Positions 24,780-33,436 of a stretch of 50,789 nucleotides of DNA are shown in pieces. A program made the translations under genes and the position numbers. The notes beneath the pieces were generated by a model, which saw nothing but the letters and a program-made list of their open reading frames with translations, had not been told where the DNA came from and did no database searches. The DNA lies in assembly GCA_017522945.1 (NCBI GenBank), contig JAFWXT010000052.1, forward strand, positions 1-50,789. Direction: 5' to 3'. The DNA is from Clostridia bacterium (GTDB taxonomy: Bacteria > Bacillota > Clostridia > Christensenellales > Borkfalkiaceae). Each line of letters opens with the position of its first letter. The first letter of the stretch is position 1.

Positions 24780-25646
24780 ATGTTTATAAAATACGCAAAA
24801 GATATTTTGTTTATATTAGCAGGAAGTTTGATTTCTGCAATCGGTTTGCATTATTTCGTATATACTGCAAACTTTGCGCCTACAGGTGTTGATGGTATTG
24901 CTACAATGTTACAAGCAGGAACAAACGTTGGTGCAGGTGTTTATACTTTGGCATTGAATTTGCCTTTAATTATACTTTCGTTTATATTTTTGGATAAAAA
25001 ATTTGCCATCTATACTATGATAAGCATTGTTACAATGTCTATAATGCTTATTATTTTAAAGGCAATCGATCCTACTCCAACAACAACTTTCGATCATGAA
25101 ATATTGCCTGCGGTTTTTTCTGGCGTTTTAATTGGTATTAGAACGGGTTTAGTTTTAAAGGTTGGCGGTTCTTCCGGTGGCGTTGATATTGTCGCTGCAA
25201 TTATTCAAAAGAAAAAACCTTATGCAAATATCGAAACATATATAGCAATGATTTCTTACGTAATTATTGGCGTTTCGTTTTTTGTTTACGATAACAATAT
25301 TGAGTGTATTTTACTTTCAATTATTCAAATGTTCGTATTTGAAAAAACCGTATCATCGGTAATGCGTAGCAGACGTAACGCCGTTGAGTTTAAAATCGTT
25401 ACTAGTGATCCCGATTTATTAAAAAACGATATTTTATCAAATCTTAAACACGGGGCGACGGTTATTCACGGACAAGGTATGTTTACTGGCGCGGACAAGT
25501 CAATTATTTTATGCGTAGTAAATTTACGTCAAGTGCCTGATTTTATGAAACTTTTAAAAAAATACGATAACTTATTCGTATATTGTACAAATATAAGTAG
25601 TGTTAACGGAAATTTCCGTTGGAATAAAGACGACGTTGCTAAATAG
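24780..25646 (+). CDS. YitT family membrane protein
   Basis: 288 aa. Five or six membrane helices (DUF161/YitT_membrane) with the family signature NFAPTGVDGIATMLQ near residues 35-50 and VGGSSGGVDIVAAII near 128-142, then a cytoplasmic DUF2179 domain (about 205-285) containing KHGATVIHGQGMFTG. Function unproven; proposed to be a transporter or regulator. A second copy follows 33 bp downstream. The two differ throughout, so the duplication is old. Confidence 0.9.
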   Translation: MFIKYAKDILFILAGSLISAIGLHYFVYTANFAPTGVDGIATMLQAGTNVGAGVYTLALNLPLIILSFIFLDKKFAIYTMISIVTMSIMLIILKAIDPTPTTTFDHEILPAVFSGVLIGIRTGLVLKVGGSSGGVDIVAAIIQKKKPYANIETYIAMISYVIIGVSFFVYDNNIECILLSIIQMFVFEKTVSSVMRSRRNAVEFKIVTSDPDLLKNDILSNLKHGATVIHGQGMFTGADKSIILCVVNLRQVPDFMKLLKKYDNLFVYCTNISSVNGNFRWNKDDVAK

Positions 25647-25679
25647 TTTGATTTTTTAAAGGGATTTAATTTTAAACTT

Positions 25680-26543
25680 ATGAAAAAAAGTGCTTTAATT
25701 GAAACGCTATTTGATATAATTTATAGTGTAGTGGCTGGTATTGTAGTGGCTTGCGGTTTGTATTTTTTTGCAAACTCTAACGACTTTGCGCCCGGTGGAA
25801 TTACCGGTATCGCATCATTTATAGCGCATTTTACCCCAAACGTAAATATGGCGTACTATATGCTTGCCTTTAATATTCCATTATTTGTTCTTTGTTCAAT
25901 TTTCGTTGAAAAGAAACTTGGAATATATATGTCGATATATTTAAGTGTTCAGTCGCTTACTTTAATACTTTTAGAGTTTTTTAAAGCTCCTGCTTTTGTG
26001 GCGGATGACGGCACTTTAATCTTTGCGTCAATAGCTACTGGGGTTGTTACAGGTATTGGCTTTTCGATTCAACTACGTAGGCATGGAGCTTCGGGCGGTA
26101 CATATGCTATTTCAGCCCTTATTAAACGCAAAAATCCCGCAACAAATATAGCTTGGCTCACCTTTGTTATGGATAGTTTAGTTGTGTTTCTTATAGTTAT
26201 ATTCTATGGAGAAAACGCAGTTTTAAAGGGCATGTGTACGTTAATTAACCTATTTATTGCAAATATTGTAGTAGATTACTGTTTGCAAGGTGTAAAAGAA
26301 GGGTATAAGTTTGAAATAATAACGGATGAACCTGAAGAACTTGCCCAAGAATTAATGGCAGAACTTAAGCATGGCGTAACCGAAATGGCGGTGCACGGAA
26401 TGTACACACACAAGGAAAGATTTATGATTGTATGTATTATTCGCAAACGTGAACTTTCAAAAATGATGCGAATATTAAAACGTTACCCAAAAACGTTTGC
26501 AAATTTTGTTAGAGTAAATGAAGTATTTGGTAACTTTAAATAA
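25680..26543 (+). CDS. YitT family membrane protein, second paralogue
   Basis: 287 aa with the same plan: membrane domain with NDFAPGGITGIASFI near 37-51 and RHGASGGTYAISALI near 138-152, and a DUF2179 tail with KHGVTEMAVHGMYTHKERFMIVC. The GVDIV of the first paralogue is replaced by GTYAI. The AAAGGGA ribosome site is 15 bases from the ATG, longer than ideal, with no nearer alternative start, so it may be translated less or be coupled to its neighbour. A terminator follows at 26547. Confidence 0.9.
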   Translation: MKKSALIETLFDIIYSVVAGIVVACGLYFFANSNDFAPGGITGIASFIAHFTPNVNMAYYMLAFNIPLFVLCSIFVEKKLGIYMSIYLSVQSLTLILLEFFKAPAFVADDGTLIFASIATGVVTGIGFSIQLRRHGASGGTYAISALIKRKNPATNIAWLTFVMDSLVVFLIVIFYGENAVLKGMCTLINLFIANIVVDYCLQGVKEGYKFEIITDEPEELAQELMAELKHGVTEMAVHGMYTHKERFMIVCIIRKRELSKMMRILKRYPKTFANFVRVNEVFGNFK

Positions 26544-26546
26544 ATT

Positions 26547-26576
26547 AAAATCGCTTGAATTTTCAGGCGATTTTTT
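26547..26576 (+). terminator. intrinsic terminator after the yitT-like pair
   Basis: AAAATCGCTTGAA pairs with TTCAGGCGATTTT (one G-U pair) and is followed by T's. Confidence 0.8.
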
Positions 26577-26628
26577 AGTTATATGTAAACTGTTATTAAG
26601 CATATAATATTTTTAAGGAAAAGTATTA

Positions 26629-27357
26629 GTGAAAGTATTTCAAGCTAATAAAATACGCAAATTATCTTTAATAGTAATGAGCTTGTTGACTATTTGCGTA
26701 ACAACGTTTTATTATTTTTCATTAAATAGCACGGTGGCGGTATCCAGTGCGGTTGTTCAACCTATCAGAAACGGAAATCGTAATACAAATAAAGTTGCGC
26801 TTATGTTCAACTGTTATGAAAACGTAGAAATCGTAAAGCAAATTTCCGACACATTAAAAGAGTACGGTTTTCACGCTACTTTCTTTTTGGGTGGTTGCTT
26901 TATAGATGATAATATCGAACTTATAAAATATCTTGTAGAAGGCGGTCACGAGCTTGGTAATCACGGGTATTTTCATAAAGAGCACAGTAAACTTTCATTT
27001 TCGCAAAATCTTTTAGAAATTGAAAATTGTCATAATATTGTAAAGGCGCATACCGGGATAGAAATGAATTTATTTGCTCCACCTTCGGGTGATTATAATA
27101 AGACAACGGTTGAAGTTTGTAAAAAAAATGGATATAAAGTTATTTTATGGTCGTTAGATACTATCGATTGGCGTGACAAAAGCGAAAAAATCGTGTATAA
27201 TAGAGCTACTCAAAAAATTACTGGCGGTGATTTTGTATTGATGCATCCAAAATTGCACACATTAAAAGCATTACCTGATATTTTAAATTTTTATTTGCAA
27301 AAGGGATTAGTAGTAACTACCGTTTCGCAATGTATGGAGAATAATGGTCAAAGTTAA
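26629..27357 (+). CDS. ylxY: YlxY-like polysaccharide deacetylase family protein
   Basis: 242 aa from a GTG preceded by AAGGA. An N-terminal membrane anchor or signal (residues 10-32) is followed by a NodB-homology domain. Motif 2 is present (GNHGYFHKEHS), but the TFDDG metal-binding motif is replaced by LMFNCYEN, so both catalytic Asp residues are missing. Bacillus YlxY shows the same kind of loss, which supports the call and argues against ordinary deacetylase activity. The gene overlaps the M16 peptidase gene by 14 bp, and ylxY-mlpA is a conserved pair upstream of dipicolinate/lysine genes in Bacillus. A role in sporulation or the envelope is likely but unproven. Confidence 0.82.
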   Translation: MKVFQANKIRKLSLIVMSLLTICVTTFYYFSLNSTVAVSSAVVQPIRNGNRNTNKVALMFNCYENVEIVKQISDTLKEYGFHATFFLGGCFIDDNIELIKYLVEGGHELGNHGYFHKEHSKLSFSQNLLEIENCHNIVKAHTGIEMNLFAPPSGDYNKTTVEVCKKNGYKVILWSLDTIDWRDKSEKIVYNRATQKITGGDFVLMHPKLHTLKALPDILNFYLQKGLVVTTVSQCMENNGQS

Positions 27358-28582
27358 AACTTATGAAAATGGATTAAGAGTAATAGTTAACGAGATTGAA
27401 TACGTTAAATCGGTTACCATGGGTATAATGGTTGGTGTTGGAAGCGCTAATGAAACTATAGAAGAAAACGGTATTTCACACTTTATTGAGCACGTTAATT
27501 TTAAGGGTACGAATAAGCGTACGGCGTTTGATATATCCGACGAAATCGATTGTATCGGTGCTCAAATCAACGCTTTTACTTCAAAAGACGTTACTTGCTA
27601 TTACGTAAAATGTATTGACGAGCACGTGGAAAAAAGCTTTGAAATTCTTAGTGATATATTTATAAATTCAACCTATCCCGAAGAAGAACTTGACAAAGAA
27701 AGGGGGGTTATCATTGAAGAAATCAATATGACAGAAGACACTCCCGACGATCTTTGTATTGATAAGCTTGCAACCGCTTATTTTGGCGAGCGTGGATACG
27801 GCGCTACCATATTAGGACCTATTGAAAATGCTAAGCGTTTTAATAAAAATGATATTTTAGCATACAAGAAAAAATATTATCAACCTGCAAATACCGTTAT
27901 TTCGTTTGCTGGAAATATTAGCTTTGATAAAGTTTGTAAGTTAGTTGAAAAATATTTTAGCAGTTATAAAAACGACGGAAGCTTTATTTTAAACAAAATT
28001 GAAACCCTTTGTTTAAATAATAACGTAGCGATTGATAAATCCATCGAGCAAGCTCATATCGGTATTGCTATTCCTTCTATCGAGATAACTTCGCCCGATA
28101 AATCTGCTTCACTTTGTTTAAGCTCGGTTTTGGGTGGCGGAATGAGTAGCAGACTATTTCAGTCTGTTCGTGAAAAATTAGGGCTCGCTTATTCAGTATA
28201 TTCTTTTATATCAAGCTTTAAAGAAACCGGCGTTTTATACGTTTATGCTGGTGTAAATCCTAAAACTGTAAAGGGCGCTTACGATTGCATTTTAAATGAA
28301 ATCAATAATCTTTCCAATAAGGGCATAACTTTAAAAGAGTTAAATAGGGCTAAAGAACAAATAAAAGGCTCAACGGCACTTTCAAGTGAAAGCACGTCAA
28401 GCCTTATGATGTCATACGGTAAAAGATTGCTTTTATCTAATGAAATATTCGACGTTGAAAAGGAAATTGCAAAGCTTACTACTTTAACACTTGACGAAGT
28501 TAACGAAGTTGCGCGAAGAAGATTTAATACTAATAATATGTCAACGTCTATCGTTTCAAAAGGCGCAAAACCCTTAAGATAA
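27344..28582 (+). CDS. mlpA: M16 family zinc metallopeptidase (MlpA-like)
   Basis: 412 aa, normal for the single-chain processing-peptidase-like branch. The inverted zinc motif HFIEH gives His46, Glu49 and His50, and ERGVIIEEI supplies the distal Glu near residue 126. The second half contains the conserved GGGMSSRLFQSVREKLGLAYSV. It begins inside the end of ylxY with a GGAG site, so the two are translationally coupled. Soluble, cytoplasmic by prediction; the physiological substrate is unknown. It ends 17 bp before the convergent dapB. Confidence 0.93.
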   Translation: MVKVKTYENGLRVIVNEIEYVKSVTMGIMVGVGSANETIEENGISHFIEHVNFKGTNKRTAFDISDEIDCIGAQINAFTSKDVTCYYVKCIDEHVEKSFEILSDIFINSTYPEEELDKERGVIIEEINMTEDTPDDLCIDKLATAYFGERGYGATILGPIENAKRFNKNDILAYKKKYYQPANTVISFAGNISFDKVCKLVEKYFSSYKNDGSFILNKIETLCLNNNVAIDKSIEQAHIGIAIPSIEITSPDKSASLCLSSVLGGGMSSRLFQSVREKLGLAYSVYSFISSFKETGVLYVYAGVNPKTVKGAYDCILNEINNLSNKGITLKELNRAKEQIKGSTALSSESTSSLMMSYGKRLLLSNEIFDVEKEIAKLTTLTLDEVNEVARRRFNTNNMSTSIVSKGAKPLR

Positions 28583-28598
28583 AATAATCGTTTGTTTA

Positions 28599-29291
28599 TT
28601 ACTCGGCTTTTTCTTCATTGAGCAGTTGCTCTAATGAGAAAAGGCCTTTTTCTTTTTTTAAAAGTTTTTGAGCGCAATAAAGCGCGCCTTTTGCAAAAAT
28701 ACCTTTTTCATAAGCTCTGTGAGTTATTTCTATTTCTTCACCTTCTCCTAAAAAAACAACCTTATGTACGCCTGCAACATTTCCACCGCGCAATGAATGT
28801 ACGTCGGTGATTTGTAAGTGCTCGGCTAAAAACTTTGCCGTTCCGCTTGGCGCGTCTTTTTTGCGTTTATGATGCTCTTCAATTAAGCTTAAATCAAACT
28901 CGGGTAGGGAAGATTTTATGATATTGCAAGCTTGTAAAAACGGAACTATACTTTTTGAAAAATTATTTTCCTTACATACTGCGTTTGTTTGTGATAATAA
29001 TTTTAAATTTTCAAGTTGAGCAGTAAAAAGCCCTGTAGTCCCTACAACTAATTTACAATCGTTTTTAAAACAAAAATCAATAGCTTCACTACAAAGTGCA
29101 GGTGATGAAAAATCAATAATTAAATCAACGTTCTCTTTAACTTCGTTAAAAGAAGTATAAATAGGACAGTCTGCTTCACAAAATCTTTTTCTGTCAACAC
29201 CGCAAATTAAATTAAACCCGTAGTTTTTTGCAAACTTAGATAGATATGTGCCCACTTGCCCACTTATTCCACTTATTAATAGTGATTTCAT
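28599..29291 (-). CDS. dapB: 4-hydroxy-tetrahydrodipicolinate reductase
   Basis: 230 aa, slightly short for DapB. It reduces the DapA product with NAD(P)H in the diaminopimelate/lysine pathway, feeding peptidoglycan and, in spore formers, dipicolinate synthesis. The Rossmann loop ISGISGQVG opens the protein, VVGTTGL marks the nucleotide site, and EEHHKRKKDAPSGTA carries the catalytic His/Lys residues. The start lies 2 bp after dapA on the minus strand; the TAGGAG ribosome site is inside the last dapA codons, so the two are coupled. Confidence 0.95.
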   Translation of the reverse strand: MKSLLISGISGQVGTYLSKFAKNYGFNLICGVDRKRFCEADCPIYTSFNEVKENVDLIIDFSSPALCSEAIDFCFKNDCKLVVGTTGLFTAQLENLKLLSQTNAVCKENNFSKSIVPFLQACNIIKSSLPEFDLSLIEEHHKRKKDAPSGTAKFLAEHLQITDVHSLRGGNVAGVHKVVFLGEGEEIEITHRAYEKGIFAKGALYCAQKLLKKEKGLFSLEQLLNEEKAE

Positions 29292-29293
29292 AA

Positions 29294-30175
29294 TTATTCT
29301 CCTAATAAATTATTTAAGCAAAAATCAATTTTTTTACTTTCGTTCGTATTTAATTTAACCAAGGGTAGCCTTAACTCGTTTTTTAAGTTAAAAACTTTTG
29401 AACATAAATATTTAATGCCTATAGGATTTGGATATTTTTCAAGGGCAGTTATTAAGGGATAAACTTCGTTAAAAGTTGATGATGCTACTGAAAAATCCTT
29501 TTTTTGCATTGAATTATAAATTTGTACTATTTTTTGGGGAAAAGCATTTGAAAGTACGCTTATTACTCCGTGATAGCCACATTTTAATAATTCAAAAAGA
29601 TAAGAATCATTGCCGCAAAGGCTTAATTTGTTTGTTTTTGTTAAAAAATCTTTACATATAGAAAGTACGTTTGAAGCTTGCTTTATCGCTACAATATTTT
29701 CAATATTATCAATCATTTTTAATACTTCGCTTTCAATAGAAATATCATATCCGGTTCTATTAGGTACGTTATAAACTATTATTGGCAAAGAGGTGCAAGA
29801 AGCAATTTTTTCAAAATGCGCTACAGTGCCACGCTCTAAAGTTTTATAAAAGTAGGGCGTAGTTATCATAAGAGCGTTAGCACCCCAGTTAATTAGCCTT
29901 TTTGCTTCTTTTATGCATTCATCGGTTGAAGGGTGGCTAATACCCGCTATTATGGGAATATTAGGCGCAATGCGCTTTGTAAGAAGAAAAATGCTCTTTT
30001 TTTCGCTAAGTGATAAGCTATAAGGCTCTGCGGTAGTTCCGAATAGCAGGATTGATGAAACTTTTGCGCTAACTTGAGCGCTTAAAATTTCTTCAAGTTT
30101 AGGATAATCTACTTTACCTTTATTAAAAGGTGTTATTAATGCTGTGGTTATTCCACTTAAAAAATTAACGTTCAT
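29294..30175 (-). CDS. dapA: 4-hydroxy-tetrahydrodipicolinate synthase
   Basis: 293 aa, standard length. It condenses pyruvate with aspartate semialdehyde as the first committed step to lysine and diaminopimelate. Schiff-base Lys165 lies in AIKQAS, Tyr135 in VYNVPNRTG, and Thr47-Thr48 in FGTTAEPYSLS (most homologues have GTTGE, so the Ala is slightly unusual). No clear Shine-Dalgarno sequence precedes the ATG, and a TATACT -10-like element lies only about 20 bases upstream, so the leader may be very short. No lysine riboswitch is seen upstream. First gene of a dapA-dapB operon. Confidence 0.95.
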   Translation of the reverse strand: MNVNFLSGITTALITPFNKGKVDYPKLEEILSAQVSAKVSSILLFGTTAEPYSLSLSEKKSIFLLTKRIAPNIPIIAGISHPSTDECIKEAKRLINWGANALMITTPYFYKTLERGTVAHFEKIASCTSLPIIVYNVPNRTGYDISIESEVLKMIDNIENIVAIKQASNVLSICKDFLTKTNKLSLCGNDSYLFELLKCGYHGVISVLSNAFPQKIVQIYNSMQKKDFSVASSTFNEVYPLITALEKYPNPIGIKYLCSKVFNLKNELRLPLVKLNTNESKKIDFCLNNLLGE

Positions 30176-30290
30176 AGTTTACTATATGAGCCTAAAGTAT
30201 AATATTCTAACAAAACTTTTAAAAAAGATTGTAAAATTATGTAGAAAAGAACAAAAATAGTTTAATTGTTGTAAAAGTTGTTAAATTTGA

Positions 30291-30319
30291 TTGAAAAAAA
30301 AATTAAAATAGGTTATTAT
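30291..30319 (+). promoter_or_regulatory. promoter of the structured leader and membrane-protein gene
   Basis: TTGAAA (30291-30296), a 17-bp spacer, TATTAT (30314-30319). The predicted start near 30326 coincides with the first base of the leader's first helix. Confidence 0.6.
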
Positions 30320-30326
30320 ATTACAA

Positions 30327-30467
30327 GAAGTTGAAAACTTGCTTGCAAGGGCTTTTAACTTCGCAGTATTACACACTAGAAGTTTAAAAACGTGAGTTTT
30401 TAAAGCAAAACCCACAGCTTTTGCAAAAATTTTGCAGACGGCAAAAAAATTTAAGTTCTTATAGTGT
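30327..30467 (+). ncRNA. candidate structured 5' leader RNA
   Basis: Five helices can be drawn. A first hairpin pairs GAAGTT (30327-30332) with AACTTC (30357-30362) and continues inward. Then ACACTA (30373-30378) pairs with TAGTGT (30462-30467), enclosing three hairpins: TTTAAAAAC/GTTTTTAAA with a GTGA loop (30383-30404), GCAAAA/TTTTGC (30405-30424), and TTTTGC/GCAAAA (30430-30446). This is a four-way-junction layout. It matches no riboswitch class I recognise and no U-run follows, so control at translation or simple mRNA stability is more likely than attenuation. Confidence 0.4.
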
Positions 30468-30509
30468 ATAATATGAGTATATTATATCGCTTTTTTATAG
30501 AGGTACTTA

Positions 30510-31739
30510 ATGGCACAAAAAAAGAAAGGTTTTATTTCAAGAATGATTGAAGGACCTGAACGTTCGGACAGTTATGCACGTTCAACCTTGCCCGGTAACC
30601 GTTGGGAATTAGGGTGGGACGTATTCCGTAATAATTTAGGCAAAATGGTTGGCATAAATATGTTAATGCTTTTATTTATGTTACCATTATTTATTATTTT
30701 ATTTTTAAGATATACGAATATTCAATACTATGCTCTTATGATGCCTTTTTCACAAAATATAGGCGTAGGGTATCCTGCTGTGCCTATGTATCCGGGTATC
30801 GTTGAGCAAATTCATTTAACAGCAAACCAAAGCACGTTGATTTATATACCGATAGCAGGGGCAGTTGCTTCGGTTGGTATTTCCGGCGGTATGTACGTTA
30901 TGCGAAATATGGTATGGTCTGAAGGTGTTTTTGTAGGAACTGATTTTTGGACTGGTGTTAAGAAAAATTTCTTAGTGGTTTTCTTATCAACAACACTTTA
31001 TTCAGTATTGCTTTTAATGTCTATTTTTTCAATTTCGTATGCTAATTATATAACGGCAACGGGAAATGGTACTTGGTGGCTTACTCTTGCAACCATATTA
31101 TCATACGTGATGCTTGCCTTTTTCACCATAGTATATCTTTATATGCTTTCTTTCGGTGTGACTTACGAACTTAAATTTAAAGGATTATTAAAAAATTCGG
31201 CTATAATGGCTATTGCATTAGTGCCCACAAACCTATTTTTCGCAGCGTTTGCCTTTATAACCATTATTTTAATGCTTCTTGGTAATATTTTTATCTCGCT
31301 TGGATTGATTGCGTTTATTTTATTCGGTTTATCTGGCGCATTACTTATTTGGACGAACTATACACAATGGACGTTTGATAAGTTTGTCAATGATAAAGTT
31401 CCAGGTGCTATTAAAAATAGGGGTATTTATAACAAAAACGCAAGTGATGATGAAACTGCCGACTTCTCGTTCGAGCGTTCAACACTTGGTAAACGTCCTA
31501 TCAAGCCTATTACCGACTACGACGTAGAAATTATTGAAATTCCAGAAACCTTCTCTCGCGCGGATTTACGCAGATTAGAAGAAAGTAAGGCGGCAATGAG
31601 AAAGGCGAGCGACGATTACGTTAACGACGTGTTGTCGGGTAAAATAAATGAAAAAACTTTACCTGATTTAAAGGTTGACGAAAGTGAAGCTGATGAAGAT
31701 GAGATAGACGCTTCTACTAACTCAACAGAAGACAAATAA
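30510..31739 (+). CDS. multi-pass membrane protein of unknown function (DUF624/YesL-like plan)
   Basis: 409 aa. After a basic N-terminus comes WELGWDVFRNNLGKMVGINMLML, then about five to six membrane helices (residues 45-65, 110-135, 150-175, 190-215, 225-250, 255-280). The last 120 residues are a charged, acidic cytoplasmic tail with SFERSTLGKRPIKPITDYDVEIIEIPE. The early helices resemble DUF624/YesL proteins but the match is not strong. No enzymatic motif. GAGGT precedes the ATG. The long leader upstream and the terminator at 31754 make it a single-gene unit. Confidence 0.6.
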   Translation: MAQKKKGFISRMIEGPERSDSYARSTLPGNRWELGWDVFRNNLGKMVGINMLMLLFMLPLFIILFLRYTNIQYYALMMPFSQNIGVGYPAVPMYPGIVEQIHLTANQSTLIYIPIAGAVASVGISGGMYVMRNMVWSEGVFVGTDFWTGVKKNFLVVFLSTTLYSVLLLMSIFSISYANYITATGNGTWWLTLATILSYVMLAFFTIVYLYMLSFGVTYELKFKGLLKNSAIMAIALVPTNLFFAAFAFITIILMLLGNIFISLGLIAFILFGLSGALLIWTNYTQWTFDKFVNDKVPGAIKNRGIYNKNASDDETADFSFERSTLGKRPIKPITDYDVEIIEIPETFSRADLRRLEESKAAMRKASDDYVNDVLSGKINEKTLPDLKVDESEADEDEIDASTNSTEDK

Positions 31740-31753
31740 TAGTTTAAAACTTT

Positions 31754-31777
31754 AAGGCGGAAAAACTTCCGCCTTTT
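31754..31777 (+). terminator. intrinsic terminator
   Basis: AAGGCGGAA (31754-31762) pairs perfectly with TTCCGCCTT (31767-31775) around an AAAC loop, followed by TT. Confidence 0.88.
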
Positions 31778-31811
31778 GCTAAGTATATCAAATTGTAATA
31801 AGGTAACTTTT

Positions 31812-32552
31812 ATGAAAAATACACCTTTATTTGATTCAGTTGCTGAATTTTATGATTATTCAATGCGTAATAACTGTGATTACGAAGGTTGGGCGCAATA
31901 CGTTGTTAATAAAATAAAAACGTTATCTCCAAACGCAAAACAGGGTATCGATATGGCGTGCGGTAGCGGTTATTTTACCCGCGCTTTTAAAAAAGCAGGA
32001 TTTGCGGTTACAGGAATGGATATTTCAGCCGAAATGTTAACTTCAGCACAAAATATCACCGCAAAAGAAAAAGCCTTTATTCCTTATATTTTAGGTGATA
32101 TGACTTCTTTTAAGGTTATGCAAAAGGTTGATTTTATTACCGCCATAAACGATGCTGTAAACTGTTTACCACCACAAAACTTGCAAAAGGCTTTTAAGTG
32201 TATGGCTAACGCGCTTAAAAAGGGTGGTATTTTGCACTTTGACGTTTCAAGTGAATATAAACTTAAACAGGTTATTTCAAATAACACTTTTTGTGAAGAT
32301 GATGATGATTACTCATATATTTGGTTTAACACCCCTTACGATGATAAAGTTGTAATGGAAATGAGTATCTTTTTGAAACGCGGTGAAAATTATATAAAAC
32401 GCGAAAGTTCATTAACTGAGTACATTCACACAAAAGAAAATTTAATTTTAGCTCTTGAAAAATCGGGCTTTACAGTGCTTGATATCGACGGAGATATGGG
32501 TGAACTTACCGCGAACTCTCAACGACTTAATATTACGGCAAAAAGGAATTGA
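31812..32552 (+). CDS. class I SAM-dependent methyltransferase
   Basis: 246 aa from the ATG at 31812 (AAGGT about 10 bases upstream); the longer in-frame extension overlaps the terminator and is rejected. Motif I is GIDMACGSGYFTRAF near residues 44-58, followed by GMDISAEML (motif post-I) and ITAINDAVNCL (motif II). The substrate cannot be told from sequence; small-molecule methyltransferases of this type are common. The stop lies two bases before the Hsp33 start, so the two are coupled. Confidence 0.88.
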   Translation: MKNTPLFDSVAEFYDYSMRNNCDYEGWAQYVVNKIKTLSPNAKQGIDMACGSGYFTRAFKKAGFAVTGMDISAEMLTSAQNITAKEKAFIPYILGDMTSFKVMQKVDFITAINDAVNCLPPQNLQKAFKCMANALKKGGILHFDVSSEYKLKQVISNNTFCEDDDDYSYIWFNTPYDDKVVMEMSIFLKRGENYIKRESSLTEYIHTKENLILALEKSGFTVLDIDGDMGELTANSQRLNITAKRN

Positions 32553-32554
32553 TT

Positions 32555-33430
32555 ATGGATATTTTATATAAAGGGCTTGCTTTTGACAATCAAATATCGG
32601 TTACCGTTATCGAAGCAACCGAAATGGTTAACGAAGCAATAAAAATACACTCTCTTTCTCCGCTTGCGGCCGCTGCACTTGGCAGAACCTTAATTGCAGG
32701 CACTTTTATGGCTTCAACGTTAAAAGGTGAAGATGATAGGCTTTCAATTACCTTAAGTGGCGATGGCGTTGGCGGACATATCGTCGTAGCTGGCGATAGC
32801 TTTTTAAATATGCGCGGTTATATAGATGAACCGCACTGTGAATTGCCATTAAACGCTAAAGGTAAATTAGACGTTGCAGGGTGTGTTGGTAAGGGTAGAA
32901 TAACCGTTCTTAAGAGTATGGGTTTAAAAGAGCCTTATACGGGTAGCGCGCAAATTGTTAGCGGTGAGATTGCCGAAGATTTTGCAAGTTATTATACTTT
33001 TTCCGAACAACAACCAACGGGTATGGCTTTGGGTGTAAAGATAGGAACTGATTTAACTTGCGTTGGCGCTGGCGGTGTAATTTTTCAAACTTTACCGGGT
33101 GCGACCGATGAAGCTATTGATAAAGCCGAATCTTTACTTTTAACACTTGGCGATATTTCTTCCGTTATGCAAAATGAAGGCGCTGAAAATTTTGTTAAAA
33201 GAGCGTTTAGCGACTATTCTTACCAAACTTTTAAACATAAATATAGTTGTGTTTGTTCTAAGGAATATATAGATTCAATGCTGTTAACACTTGGCAAACG
33301 CGAGTTGTATCAAACCTTACAAAAAGAAGGCAAGATTGAAGTTCATTGCCATTTTTGTAATAAAAAATACACTTATGATGAAGAAGCGGTTAATAACTTG
33401 ATTATTAACGCAATAAGTAAAAAGGAGTAA
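32555..33430 (+). CDS. hslO: redox-regulated chaperone Hsp33
   Basis: 291 aa from the ATG at 32555, seven bases after AAGGA; a TTG at 32549 is an unlikely alternative. The N-terminal domain has SGDGVGGHIVVAGD and TGMALGV. The C-terminal zinc switch is complete: CVC (near residue 231) and CHFC (near 264), the CxC...CxxC set that releases zinc and unfolds on oxidation to activate holdase function against oxidative unfolding. Cytoplasmic. It lies between a methyltransferase and a TPR protein, with tight spacing on both sides. Confidence 0.95.
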   Translation: MDILYKGLAFDNQISVTVIEATEMVNEAIKIHSLSPLAAAALGRTLIAGTFMASTLKGEDDRLSITLSGDGVGGHIVVAGDSFLNMRGYIDEPHCELPLNAKGKLDVAGCVGKGRITVLKSMGLKEPYTGSAQIVSGEIAEDFASYYTFSEQQPTGMALGVKIGTDLTCVGAGGVIFQTLPGATDEAIDKAESLLLTLGDISSVMQNEGAENFVKRAFSDYSYQTFKHKYSCVCSKEYIDSMLLTLGKRELYQTLQKEGKIEVHCHFCNKKYTYDEEAVNNLIINAISKKE

Positions 33431-33436
33431 TTTACC

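Larger units (their letters stand above)
30176..30509. other. 334-bp intergenic region with promoter and structured leader
   Basis: Upstream region shared by the divergent dapA and the membrane-protein gene at 30510. It contains a plus-strand promoter (30291-30319) and a folded RNA candidate (30327-30467). No gene is visible; the part near dapA is plain A/T-rich sequence. Confidence 0.6.

Noticed and set aside
31776..31811. N-terminal extension of the methyltransferase at 31812
   Set aside because: It starts inside the preceding terminator and has no ribosome site; AAGGT precedes the ATG at 31812.
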